64,000 nt of DNA, from assembly GCA_009760855.2 (NCBI GenBank), contig WPIO01000020.1:3572501-3636500 (forward strand), in the 5' to 3' direction. Shown piece after piece: positions 1 through 36,761 of the stretch (its first letter is position 1; each line of letters opens with the position of its first letter). The translations under genes were made by a program, and so were the position numbers. Origin of the DNA: Cristatella mucedo. Its lineage: Eukaryota; Bryozoa; Phylactolaemata; Cristatellidae. The notes beneath the pieces are model-generated. The model was not told where the DNA came from. It saw only the letters and a program-made list of their open reading frames with translations, and searched no databases.

Positions 1-178
1 GTCTTAGGTCCCCTTCCTTTCACTATCTATACTCTTCCTTTGGCCAATGTCCCTGCCCCAAGCGAAATCGTGGCTTTCATCTCTGCGACGAGAATGGTCA
101 GCTCTGCACATCCTTTGACCCTTCCAAGCCTTGCAACCGACTCACTTACATCCACTTACAGCCTGCGCTGACGACGTT
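1..178 (+). pseudogene. CR1/L2-type LINE reverse transcriptase fragment (motifs B-C)
   Basis: Frame 1 starts VLGPLPFTIYTLPLANV, the conserved stretch ending RT motif B. A frameshift follows, then FHLCDENGQLCTSFDPSK, equivalent to the FHFYADD-TQLY block but with the catalytic YADD turned into CDEN. It continues NRLTYIHLQPAL. The fragment enters from outside the window and ends at a minus-strand LINE tail. It cannot be active. Confidence 0.75.
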
Positions 179-182
179 CGCA

Positions 183-290
183 CTAAATAATAATAATGAT
201 GATGATAATAAAACATTTGCACGGCAGCACTCTATGCGAAGCGAATCTCTTTCTAGGCTTTTTACATATGCTGTAAATAAAGCGCGACCG
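183..290 (-). repeat. LINE 3' tail
   Basis: Read on the minus strand this is a degraded copy of the recurrent tail: AAGCCTAGAAAGAGATT, then an ATT/ATC repeat run at 186-212. It abuts the reverse transcriptase fragment at the window start, which has the opposite orientation. Confidence 0.65.
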
Positions 291-394
291 AGGCATGAGA
301 GAAACTGACTAAAAGAAAGAGACTGTAAAGAAAGCATGAAAGCAGTTCCTGTAAGTTTTTAAAACATCACTCGACATAGTCGGCACTGCTGCTT

Positions 395-610
395 CCTTAT
401 TAGGATCTTAACAAGAATGCTGACAAGTAGATTTTCTCTGATGTTTCTGCTGGATTAATCAACAGCTTTCCTATACCATCAATTGTCAAATCCTACTTGA
501 ACGATCGCCATTTCCCTAAGCCTCACTGGCATAGCGCTGCTAAAGTTTAGTGCCTATCTCAGTGGAATATTTCAGAAAAAAGATGTCAGCGGAGATAAAT
601 TTCATTACAT
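395..610 (+). pseudogene. L2-type LINE RT fragment (motif A region)
   Basis: One frame reads SLMFLLD, a stop, STAF (motif A), and after two further breaks SLTGIALLKFSAYLSGIF followed by QKKDVSGDKF. This matches the RT segment that reads GTALQWF-SYLSGR in other copies. It lies after the motif B-C fragment at 1-178, so the two come from separate insertions or a rearrangement. Confidence 0.6.
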
Positions 611-639
611 TACTATGAATAACCGGTTTGCGTACAGCT

Positions 640-1215
640 TCTTTTTAAATTTCGTCAAGTCGGGGATAAGGTGATGTCAGTCGGCAGTGATTTCCAAGCT
701 TAAAAGCATATAAACTAAAGGCATGGTCTACCGAGGATTTGAGGTTACTTTGAGGGACCGCTAAACGACTTGTGTCAGAAGAGTGGGTGGCGCGATGGCT
801 AGCCTGATTTAGGAGTACTTCTAACAGATAGGCTGCAGCAAAAGAATGGAGGCACCTAAAAGTGAGTGGCAGTGGCAGAAAAGTGAGCGACAAAATGTTA
901 AAAGCTGATGCGCTGCTTGACTGGGAGCCACTGCAGGTCGGCGAGAAATGGTATAATGTGGCTACAATGAGGCTCACGACAGACAAGCCTAGCTATATAG
1001 TTGTGCACCAACTATAACTTGGATAGTTACGAGCTTCCTTAAGCTTAAGAACGATAAGAAAAATCTAATAGTTATGGGCAAGCCTAGCGTTACCATTAAC
1101 TTGCAAAGTCTCACTATCAACATTAGTTTACCTACGTCATTCCCACGACGTCGACTCGTAATCTGGGTGTGCTGTTCCAAAACGAGCTGACTTACTTCCT
1201 CGGTCAAGCCGGCCT
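640..1215 (-). pseudogene. L2-type LINE C-terminal ORF fragment, degraded
   Basis: The minus strand encodes HFSPTCSGSQSS, LTFRCLHSFAAAYL and NLKSSVDHAFSLYAFKLGN. These are decayed versions of the LHWLPVK...LTFKSLHSLAPAYL...LKSFGDRAFSSYAPKAWN block seen in other copies. Several frame changes are present. The part above about 1010 is too degraded to align by eye. Confidence 0.6.
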
Positions 1216-1299
1216 GTTTTTAGCTGCAGAACACTGCCAAAGCTGGGGCATGCGTAAGACAAACTAACTCATGTGTTTGCGACGACGGGTCGAGATTAA

Positions 1300-1440
1300 T
1301 CCAATCCCCCTTATAGAGAATTCCTAGTATCCTCTCGATCGTAACCAGCTGGTGCAAAACTCGGCAGCTCATCAAGCCTGTCGTCAACGCTGTAGCAGTC
1401 TGTCGCATCATACCACTTCTGTCTGAGCTTCGCAGGCTGC
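1300..1440 (+). pseudogene. short LINE fragment (LQLVQNSAA block)
   Basis: The plus strand carries QLVQNSAA followed by a decayed RCSSLSHHTTS, matching LQLVQNSAARLVCREHRSCHITP in the better copies. It lies between unrelated fragments. Confidence 0.5.
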
Positions 1441-1740
1441 CCTATCAAACATCGAATCGACTTGAGATTGGCTGTTCGTGCCGAAGGCGATTTCGTTCTC
1501 CGTAGCGGTGTGGACCCTGTTCATGCGCCGGTAATCCGGGGTTGCCGGCCACTTGGGCGGACGAGGGAACAGCAAGCTAACGTAAAACGCTTTGGTAATC
1601 TGTGCAGACACACATAGGTACACTAGGTCCTTTGTCGTGCGCCCGAAGAGAGCCACATTTGTATCGTGCTTAGGTTTGCATGCTAAAGCATACAAGGAGA
1701 CACGCACGGTTATTAGGATCCCGGGGTTGGTGACATGCAT
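1408..1740 (-). other. unidentified 110-codon open frame
   Basis: A minus-strand ATG frame starting MHVTNPGILITVRVSLYAL ends at 1408. Its composition is fairly protein-like (hydrophobic start, then a charged middle with PRPPKWPATPDYRRMNR), but I recognise no family. It sits between LINE fragments, so it could be an uncharacterised transposon remnant or chance. Confidence 0.2.
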
Positions 1741-1869
1741 ATTTAATCATGCACACGTACGCTGGCAAAGCATCCACGAAAAAAAACAAGTTCACTGCGG
1801 CGAAGGGAAAGCTGATCGGAGCAGAAGCGCTTTTCTGGCGGAGACGTAAACGTTGCACGGTTAATGCAT

Positions 1870-1995
1870 GTAGTCACCGTAGGTGAATGCAAGTTCCAGA
1901 CTCTCTGTGCATACGAGCTGAAGGCTTGATCACCCCAAGATTTCAATTTAGTTCGACGGACGGCAAGATGGTTGGATGCTGAGGGGCAGGTATTG
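1870..1995 (-). pseudogene. short LINE fragment (AFSSYA block)
   Basis: The minus strand encodes RTKLKSWGDQAFSSYAQRVW, equivalent to TNLKSFGDRAFSSYAPKAW of the LINE C-terminal region. Only about 120 bp are recognisable. Confidence 0.6.
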
Positions 1996-2019
1996 TGAGA
2001 GCACACTGGAGGAGCAAGT

Positions 2020-2140
2020 TATGCTTGTTGATATTGAGCCCGCTATCATTTACCATTCGATCGTGCTTCATTTACAGCATATGTAAAGCACCTAGAAAGA
2101 GATTAAGTTCTCTTGGAAAATTCATTTATTATTATTAACT
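2020..2140 (+). repeat. LINE 3' tail
   Basis: The tail reads CATATGTAAAGCACCTAGAAAG then AGATTAAGTTCTCTTGG, ending in a TTATTATTATTA run. The arm that should complete the GCGC stem is decayed. Confidence 0.7.
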
Positions 2141-2173
2141 ATCGGTTGAATATTATTGGATTTGAGTGCAGCT

Positions 2174-2176
<3 letters not shown>

Positions 2177-2213
<37 letters not shown>

Positions 2214-2350
2214 CATTTGTATAGCGCCTTAAGAGAACCTAATCTCTATTCAGGCGTTTCACATATGCCACGGGGCTGGAGCCCACGACCTCGGCCAGAC
2301 CTTGGTCGGAGCGAGCACCTTAACCACTGGGCCTAACCAGCTCAGCAGTT
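2177..2350 (-). repeat. SINE-A copy with (TA)n tail
   Basis: On the minus strand this begins with a tRNA-like block (GTGGTTAAGGTGCTCGCTCC, then GGTCGTGGGCTCCAGCCC). It runs through AAACGCCTGAATAGAGATTA and TTAAGGCGCTATACAAAT into a (TA)n run at 2177-2211. The RNA polymerase III A and B boxes and the hairpin tail define the family. Confidence 0.75.
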
Positions 2351-2580
2351 GACCAGCTGCACTCACTCTTGAGCTACCGCTTGAATCTAAGCGCCACCTT
2401 CCAGTAAGCACCTCTTTTGACTGGTACTCCTAGTGTTGACACTTATGGACAGAGCTCTACCTACTCACATCTCGACATCCTTCGATTTGACCACATTTAA
2501 AGTTAAGCTAAAAACCTACCTGTTTCTCGAAGTATTGGCTTCGTCCACAAGAATTGCCTTTCATGCCTGAACGAGCAGTC
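2351..2580 (+). pseudogene. LINE C-terminal fragment
   Basis: The end of the fragment encodes LTTFKVKLKTYLFL, equivalent to LTTFKKNLKTHLFM in other copies. The upstream part is decayed. The tail is missing, which suggests truncation at both ends. Confidence 0.5.
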
Positions 2581-3110
2581 TGAAAACGGCTAAGTCCGCA
2601 AATCGCCAAGTCCCGCGGCGACTAAGTCCGAACGGTCTGTTACAAATTTGCATGTTATTATCATCAGTCAGTTTGTTTACTTCCACTCCAGCCAGATGGG
2701 AATTCTCTAGAAGATATTCATTAATCTTAGGCTGTAGAAAAATGCATGATTATTGCTCACATTTACTCTAGACGAGGGCTCACCGAACACGGGATTATGG
2801 CAAAGGTAGCAACGAAAGATGACTTACTGATCGAAGGAGACAAAGAAGCACTCCTTCAGGGGGCACGGCTACAGACTCTAGACGACCGAAGATTGAAGGC
2901 GAGTGTCTTTCACGGACAAAATGGTATTCACAGTTTATAAAAGCTGCAAACATTGATCTTCCGTTCGATGTAGGAATGACGAAGCATATGCTGATGGCTG
3001 CCAGCAAAATACTTGGAAGTTCGGGTCCGGACAGGCTTCCCAGCAGGCGGTGAAGGAGCACTTCATTGAGGGCATGACGAATTAAGACGGCTATCGGCGA
3101 ATCCGGAACT
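2581..3110. other. unique sequence, nothing recognised
   Basis: A 64-codon plus-strand frame at 2746-2940 (MIIAHIYSRRGLTEHG...) is charged but matches nothing I know and has no clear splice sites. A short direct-repeat-like string (CTAAGTCCG twice) occurs near 2590-2630. Confidence 0.3.
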
Positions 3111-3995
3111 ATAATAACAATAATAATAGCACATTTGATGAAGCGCCCTCAGAGAACTCAATCTCTTTCTTGGCGCTTTACATGTTCTGCAAAGGAAGCA
3201 TGATTTAATGGTTAGTAGTAGCATGCTCAATAAACAGCAACGTCAACACGGTTAGCGGTGGCATGCACAGGTTCAGCATGCAAATGTGGTAGGTGGCAGC
3301 ATGCACAGTGTCAGCAAGCATAAGCACAGAAAAGACGAATCGTAGGGACCCACTAAATGCTGTCATAAATAGGTGCGTTTTTAATTTCTTTTTAAATGTG
3401 GTCAAGTCAGGGGATGTTGTGACGGAAGTCAGGAGTGAATTCTATGCTTTAAGAGCAAACGGACTATAGGGACGGTCTCCAAAGGATTTGAGGTTTGTAT
3501 GATGTATTTGTAGACTGTTGGATTCCATAAAGCTGGTGGTACAATGCTAGGCCTCATGGGGGAGTAAATATGAGAGATAGGCTGGAGCCAAAGAATGAAG
3601 TGACCTAAAAGTGGGCGACAAAACCTTGAAGTCAATTCGTTGCTTGACTGGTAGCCAGTGCAGGTCGGCGAGAAGTGGTGTGATGTGGTAACTGCGACGC
3701 TCATGACAGACAAGCCTAGCTGCAGAGTTTTGACCAGCTGTAAGAGCCCGATTGCACAGGCCGGTAGACGAGCTAGCAGTGAGTTACAGAAGTCAAGACG
3801 AGACGTACAAAAAGCATGGACCGACTTGGATGTAGTATCCCTGTCTAAACAAGCCCAAATTTTAGCAATGTTATGTAGCTGAAAGTAGGCAGATTTGACT
3901 AGCTGATGTGGTCGTCTAAGGAGAGGTGACTTTGTAACATGACACATAAATTTCGTGCAAATTCAACAGGATATGCTGGCAGAGCCGATTTTGAG
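3111..3995 (-). pseudogene. 5'-truncated L2-type LINE copy
   Basis: The ATT-type tail is at 3111-3128, then the hairpin tail at about 3140-3190. Further from the tail the minus strand encodes, in several frames, FKKKLKTHLFMTAFSGSLRF, LLQLVKTL and TSRLDFCNSLLARLPA. The order is that of the LINE C-terminal region. The copy lacks the RT domain and has multiple frameshifts. Confidence 0.8.
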
Positions 3996-4211
3996 CGTTA
4001 GGTTTTTCGATTTCTGAATCCCACATGGTTTGCCCATAACTATTAAGTTGCTTTTATCATCATTCTATGCAAGAAAATTTGATACCATCCATGTGGAGTT
4101 AAAAGAATTCGACGTGCACGAAGGCTGGGAGAGATCAAAGCAAAGTACAACAGAGTTTCACCCGCATAAAGTGAAAGCCTAGATTGTGCTTGGCAATGAC
4201 ATTGGCAAGAG

Positions 4212-5485
4212 GAATAACAAAAATAACAATAAAAATAATAATACACTCGATAAAGTACCCTCAGAGAACTCAATCTCTTCTTGGCGCTTTACCTTTTCTG
4301 CAAAGGGAAACGCGATTGAATGTGAGTAATATCATGCTTGATAAACATGAATAACATGGTTAGGGGTGACATGCACAGGGTCAGCATGCAAGTGTGGTTA
4401 GTGGCAGCATGCACAGTGTCAGCACGGATAAGCACATACAGGACGAATCACAGGGACCCACTAAATGCTGTCACAAATGGGTGTGTTTTTAAGTTCTTTT
4501 TAAATGTGTTCAAGTCAGGGGATGTTGTTATGCAAGTCGGGAGTGAGTTACAGGCTTTGGGAGCATACGAACTAAATGCACAGTCTCCAAAGGATTTGAG
4601 GTTTGTATGAGGTATTGGTAAACTGTTAGATTCCGAAAAGCGGTTGGTACGATGCTTGGCCTGGTGAGGGAGTAGATGTGAGAGATAGGCTGGAGCCAAA
4701 GAATGAAGTGACCTAAAAGTGAGTGACACAACCCTGAAGTCGATCCGTTGCTTGACTGGTAGCCAGTGCAGGTCGGCGAGAAGAGTGTGATGTGACAACT
4801 GCGATGCTCACGACAGACGAGCCTAGCTGCAGAGTTTTGCACCAGCTGTAAGCACCTGATTGCACGTGCCGGTAGGCCAGCAAGCAGTGAGTTACAGAAG
4901 TCAAGACGGGATGTCACAAGTGCATGGACCAACTCAGATGTGGTATCCCTGTCTAAACAATCACGAATTTCAGCAATGTTACGTAGCTGAAAGTAGGCAG
5001 ACTTGATTGTGGAACTGATGTGGTCGTCTAACGGAAGGTCACTTAGGAACATCACACCTAGATTTCGTGCAGATTCAACAGGAGGAAGAGTATAAACCTT
5101 GAAAAGAACAGGACCAAGCACGGAGCCCTGAGGTACCCCATATTTTAGAGGTTCCTTGGATGATCTTTGCCCATTAAAATCAATACTCTGGAATCTCCCT
5201 CTGAGAATGAACCTGAACCATTGCAATGCAGTGCAAGTAATGCTCAGGCGAGATGAGGGGCGCTCAAGAAGAACTTGGTGATCAATAGCATCAAAAGCTG
5301 CCGAAAGATCGAGCAAAACAAGCAGAGATACTCTGCCCCATGTCTGCATTCCTAAGTAGATCGCTGTACACCTGAAGCAACTCTGGAGTGATTAGCTCTA
5401 AAACCAGACTATGCCAAGTGATGTACGACTGCTCGGCACTAATTAATTTCCCAACAAGAAAACGATCAGAAACATGCTGTGCCAA
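4212..5485 (-). pseudogene. L2-type LINE copy with RT, internally deleted
   Basis: The tail begins at 4212. Going 5' on the minus strand come NLKSFGDCAFSSYAPKA, ADLHWLPVKQRIDF, LQLVQNSAARLVCREHR, RLDFCNSLLAGLPARA and ARNLGVMFLSDLPLDDHI. Then, fused directly, come VPQGSVLGPVLFKVYTLPP (RT motif B region) and VLLDLSAAFDAIDHQVLLER (motif A). The YADD block and about 100 codons normally between YTLPL and VESARNLGV are absent, and the frame shifts near 4795. The element is 5'-truncated near 5485 and not autonomous. Confidence 0.85.
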
Positions 5486-5950
5486 AGCTTCCCAACAGGT
5501 TCCCTTATTTCATGTCCTTGCAGTGGCCCGGACCTTGGACCAATTGAACATATATGCGAAAAGTTTCAGCATCGGCTTAGAGCTATGGGGAGTAAAATTA
5601 GATCAATGGCCGAATTATAGTACAATATATTATATTACATTATATTGCAAGCGCTTTCGATGCATCTCTTCACAAGTCGAATCCATGCCAGCCGGAATAG
5701 CTGGCGAATCTCACTAATATTGAGGTGCTACATCCTACTAGCATTCGTGCATCTACTGCCTGTGCAACAGTTGCCATACAAAACCAACCATGTGTTGGGC
5801 TGTTGCTGTGTTTACTTTTGCACCAATTTCACTCGTTTAGATCCTCCCGGTAGATTTCAAAACTGCCCACACAAATATAAGCATGCTGTTTAATTATTAG
5901 CACACACTTGAGTAACATGAAACCATGCGACTGAAGTCATTAGTGTACAA
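5486..5950. other. no gene recognised
   Basis: The sequence is AT-richer and ends in short unclassified frames. A TATATTATATTACATTATAT stretch at about 5625-5645 recalls the ATTACATTACAT end seen at one SINE-A copy, but no SINE body adjoins it. Confidence 0.25.
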
Positions 5951-5964
5951 TAGCCTGCTTGGGC

Positions 5965-5979
5965 GCGCGTGCGCACGCA

Positions 5980-6026
<47 letters not shown>

Positions 6027-6040
6027 GCACACAAGTGCTA
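5965..6040. repeat. (AC)n microsatellite
   Basis: A near-pure AC run at 5977-6023 is flanked by GCGC/GCAC interruptions on both sides. It lies just beyond the candidate end of the G-alpha-s transcript. Confidence 0.95.
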
Positions 6041-6129
6041 AAACTATAAGCATGCACACGAAAATACGAAGCTTGATTTTTTCTCCTGCAAAAAACACTT
6101 ACATGCTATCTTTCAGAGAGCATTTCCCG

Positions 6130-6135
6130 TTTATT
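6130..6135 (-). promoter_or_regulatory. candidate poly(A) signal of G-alpha-s
   Basis: On the minus strand this is AATAAA, about 570 nt beyond the stop codon. It is the first canonical hexamer I found downstream. The interval 6136-6701 would be 3'UTR; it holds a (TA)n tract at 6664-6690 and no other recognisable element. There is no transcript evidence for it. Confidence 0.35.
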
Positions 6136-6701
6136 TGGTGAGACTACATCCTCTTACAAAAAAGACAACTTGTATGTCCTCTCAAAAGACAAGGTGGTGC
6201 GACAAGCCCACAACGGCTGACACAATAATGCCGTCACTGACCTTCAGCACGGCTAAATAGAGCCATGGTCAGCAGCAATGTAGGCTAGGTAGCGTGGTAC
6301 GAATGAGACAACAGGTTAGTCCCACCATTTCTAAGTAGTTGCGCACGGCAGACACCGTTTGTGGTACACTCGCAGCGATTGCTCTCGCTGTGAGGGGCGC
6401 TGGAGGAGCAGTGCTCGGCACACCTGCCACTCAGCAGCGGTTTGCTTTCTCAGAAGCTGAGGATGCAGCACTGCAACCTCGTGCAGGCACCGCAGCAGCG
6501 TGTCAACCCAAGCGGCACGCATATATAATATCCGGTGAAGTGATCCTCCAAAGAAGCATCTTCTGCACCGCTCGACTTTGAGTGGAGAATGTACACATAA
6601 TGCTTCTCAAATAAATTATTACGGTTTCCATAATATGCTATAAAACATACAAAATAATCACAGTATATGTATATATATATATATATATAATGAGTGGCTG
6701 G

Positions 6702-33752
<27,051 letters not shown>

Positions 33753-35160
33753 GTCGCGTCTGCGCGGTCGGAGCGACAGCAGCCGCAGCGCCGCCGCCGC
33801 CGGGGGGAGGGCGCCCGAATGGATATGAATATGGCGCACCCAGCCGGCTCCCGCGGGCCCGGCCGCCGCGATGAGGCTCCGCTCGCGGGCGGGGCGAGAA
33901 AGGACGCGACGAAACGCAGCGGGTTTAAATCCGATCCCTCTCGCCGATTCTCACGCCCGCTCCGCGCCCAGACTTCCGCTGGTCATCTACACCACATCCT
34001 GCCCGGGGCGGACGTGCGCTGGGGCATACCCTCGCCCGCTCAACCTCCTCAGCGAATGACCGAGCGGCGGCGGCAGATGCGGGCCACGACAATGGAATTT
34101 GGCGATGCCCTCCAGCCGCGGAGGGCAGGCCGCGACAGACCGTCGTCAACGATGTCTATATTTTTTAATAAATACGAATTCGTCAGTGCTGGGCGCTAAA
34201 ATTGCGCGGCAACCAACCGCTACTGGCGACGTGAGCCACCGTGGTTACGGCGGGTGGGGGGGCGGCGGCGGCGGTGCAGCGGCAGGCGTGTGGCTGGTAT
34301 TGGTCAACTACCGGAACCTCTCTTCCGCTACTCGCTCGCACTCGCTCTCCCTCTCTCTCTCTCTCTCTCGCTCGCTCCCACTGACGCGTCGGCTGGGTAA
34401 AATCTGACCTCTCCATATCGAAAGAAGCTCACGGCCAAGATTGCGGCGTAGCAGCAGCAGCAGCAGCTACGATCTCGGTTACGACGGGACCACACGCGTT
34501 GAACCGCCGGGCAGTCAGTCCCCAGTAGCGGTAGCTTGCAGGTCGAATAAGCGCGTGCGGCGGCGGCGGCGGCGGCGGCGGCGGCATTGGCCGCCCTCAA
34601 TCGCGACGCGCGCTCGTCTCTCGCGCCGCATTTGGACGCGCGCGCGAGGCCTGCGTAACGGGCCGCTCTCCCGGTCATCCCTGGCGGGGCGCTGTACGCT
34701 CGTCTCCAAGCCGCGGAGCGTCTCCGTCGCGCGGCGCGCCACTCAACCGCTACACTGGCGGCGCCGGTGGATGGGAGCGTGCGCTCAGAGCGTCTGAGCG
34801 CCTTCGTTTTGCTTTGACATTCACTGCCTCCCTCCCCCCCCCCCGCACCCCGTTTCCCGAACGGCGACTCGGCCATTCGATCGAGCTGCCGCGCGACGCT
34901 CGCAGGGCGACGGGCGCGCCGCAGGCAGTCTAGAGAACGCGACGGGCGGCGACGCGATCGACGGACGCGCGAGCAACTGCAGTCCGCCGTGCGGACCGTA
35001 CGCGCGAGCAGGGGCGACAGTAGGGCGGGAGAAGGCGGTGGAAATCCGGCGCAGCAGTACGCCGAGCGAGTACGGCTGGCGCAGCAGCGGAGCGGAGCGA
35101 GACGGCGCGAGACCGACCAGCGCTAGCTAGTCAGCTAAACTGGCTTGCGGCGGTGAAACT
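33753..35160 (-). promoter_or_regulatory. GC/CpG-rich 5' flank, likely G-alpha-s promoter and 5'UTR
   Basis: The 1.4 kb upstream of the start codon is strongly GC- and CpG-rich, with repeated CGCG and GCGGCGG strings, a (CT)n tract near 34345-34372 and a (GGC)n tract near 34559-34586. I see no TATA box on the minus strand within about 300 bp of the ATG, which fits a broad CpG-type promoter. The long open frames here (for example 34328-34876 minus) are Arg/Ala-rich and expected from base composition. The transcription start was not determined. Confidence 0.5.
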
Positions 35161-36019
35161 GTGCGTGCACCTGGCTGCAATGTACGACGTGTTTTTTTGA
35201 GTCACTTACTTTGCCGAGCGCCAGATCAGTCATCTTGTGAAGGGGCAAGATTCAAGATAGCTGCGAGCGCGCGAGCAGGGGATTGCCCGCAGGGAAACAG
35301 ACCGCTCCGCCGCCAGTGCGGGGCTTGCTTGCAAAAGGTGGGGACTCTGCGGTCGATTGCGGGCTAAGCAAAGTCTCGGTTGTGCAATTATTAACGGCCA
35401 GGACGTGCTAGTAGGGCCCAGTCTTGAATGGCTGAGTGCAAAAGGTGTAGTGTCTTGAGAAGGCGTTACGATCACCGTCTTCCTTCTCGCGAGAACTCCA
35501 AACATCGTCCATTCCTCGCGGGAGGCTAATTTTAGCCTTCATTCGATGAACCCACTCACTCGCAATGTGAGAATTTCGCTCATTGGCTGATCCATTCTCT
35601 TCCTTACCTCATGTGCCTAACCCCACTCACACCAGAGGATGCGCTCTCGATCAGAGACTCTCCCGCGAGACTGTCAACTCTTGTTGTTGCCAAATTACGG
35701 ACGTCTGACCACATTCGGATCTCTTTCTCTCCGAAGCTCGAATCGTCTTCACTTTCCAAAATCTAATATGAATGGAAAAACCTTAAGAGCGTCGATATTG
35801 AAGCTGCTCACAGAAGTCATCTTCCTCGCCTCTACAGCTCAATCCTGCATCCTACTTGCTCACTGGGGGTGGAATGCTACGGCGCTTATCGATTTGTTTT
35901 TCTGAATAAGGACAATGTACGCACTAGCCCGGAAAGTATGTGGTCTGCAGCAGGTGTAGTAGCTAGCTAGAAATAGCGGAAGCTTTGGTAAGCACGAAAA
36001 ATATCACCGATGTGCATGT
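35161..36019. other. no gene recognised
   Basis: Unique sequence between the promoter region and a LINE. Frames at 35161-35367 and 35639-35905 (plus) have no family signature. Confidence 0.4.
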
Positions 36020-36456
36020 GTCATGCATTGTAGGTCGTACGCATCTATCCTAGCTAAGGCCAGGTCTAGCTTATTCTCTATAAGGACATGCACAATCCAA
36101 AAATGCTGTTGTAGACCACCGATCATCGTCTTGACCGCACCCAAGTCATCATCGCACCTAGCGACCCTTTGCTTTGATCAAGACAATCTCTTTTCCAGCA
36201 AAATAGACCAAATCGGAAAGTCCTCGTGGTGGCGTCCTCACTAGAGTATTCGACCTCGGCTCCTTGCTCTACCTCAATGTCCCCTGCTGCCCTTATCTCG
36301 AAATTGTTCCCCGTGAGTCCAAAAAGACTGCTAGCCCTATAGACCCCACATCTAACTGGTGTTCTCCTCCTGAGGCGCCCATATTTACTGCCTCGAGCTG
36401 CATGGCTAATGCATCGAATCTGTCTTTAGCCTAGGCTCTATGCCAGCATCTTTTAA
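36020..36456 (+). pseudogene. L2-type LINE, 5' retained part
   Basis: The plus strand encodes AKARSSLFS, then LFSSKIDQIGKSS (the segment before RT in this clade), ESKKTASPIDPTSNW, and NASNLSLA then, after a shift, LGSMPASF. This is the stretch between the endonuclease and RT domains. The reading is cut at SMPASF by an inserted minus-strand LINE and resumes at 36762. Confidence 0.65.
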
Positions 36457-36761
36457 TAATAATAATAGTGCACTTGATAAAGCGCCCTCAGAGAACTCAA
36501 TCTCTCTCTAGGCGCTTTACATTTGCTGCAAAGGAAAATGCAAACGAATGGTGAGTAATATCATGCTTGATAAACAAACAACATGAATAACAAGGTTAGG
36601 GGTGACATGCACAGGGTCAGCATGCAAGTGTGGTTAGTGGCAGCATGCACAGTGTCGTCAGCATACATAAGCACACGAAGGACGAATCACAGGGACCCAC
36701 TAAATGCTGTCATAAATATGTGTGTTTTTAAGTTCTTTTTAAATTTGGTCAGGTCAGGGGA
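36457..36761 (-). mobile_element. 5'-truncated LINE inserted into another LINE
   Basis: The insertion begins with the ATT tail at 36457 and continues through the hairpin tail and about 250 bp of 3' sequence, very similar to the copies at 3111 and 4212. TTAA flanks both ends (36453-36456 and 36762-36765), the probable target-site duplication. Removing the insert restores the host LINE reading SMPASF-KGALVK. Confidence 0.8.

Noticed and set aside
33753-33839. In-frame N-terminal extension of G-alpha-s
   Set aside because: The extension begins with GTG, not ATG, and reads as GC-rich low complexity. MGCF at 33752 matches the family's conserved lipidated start.
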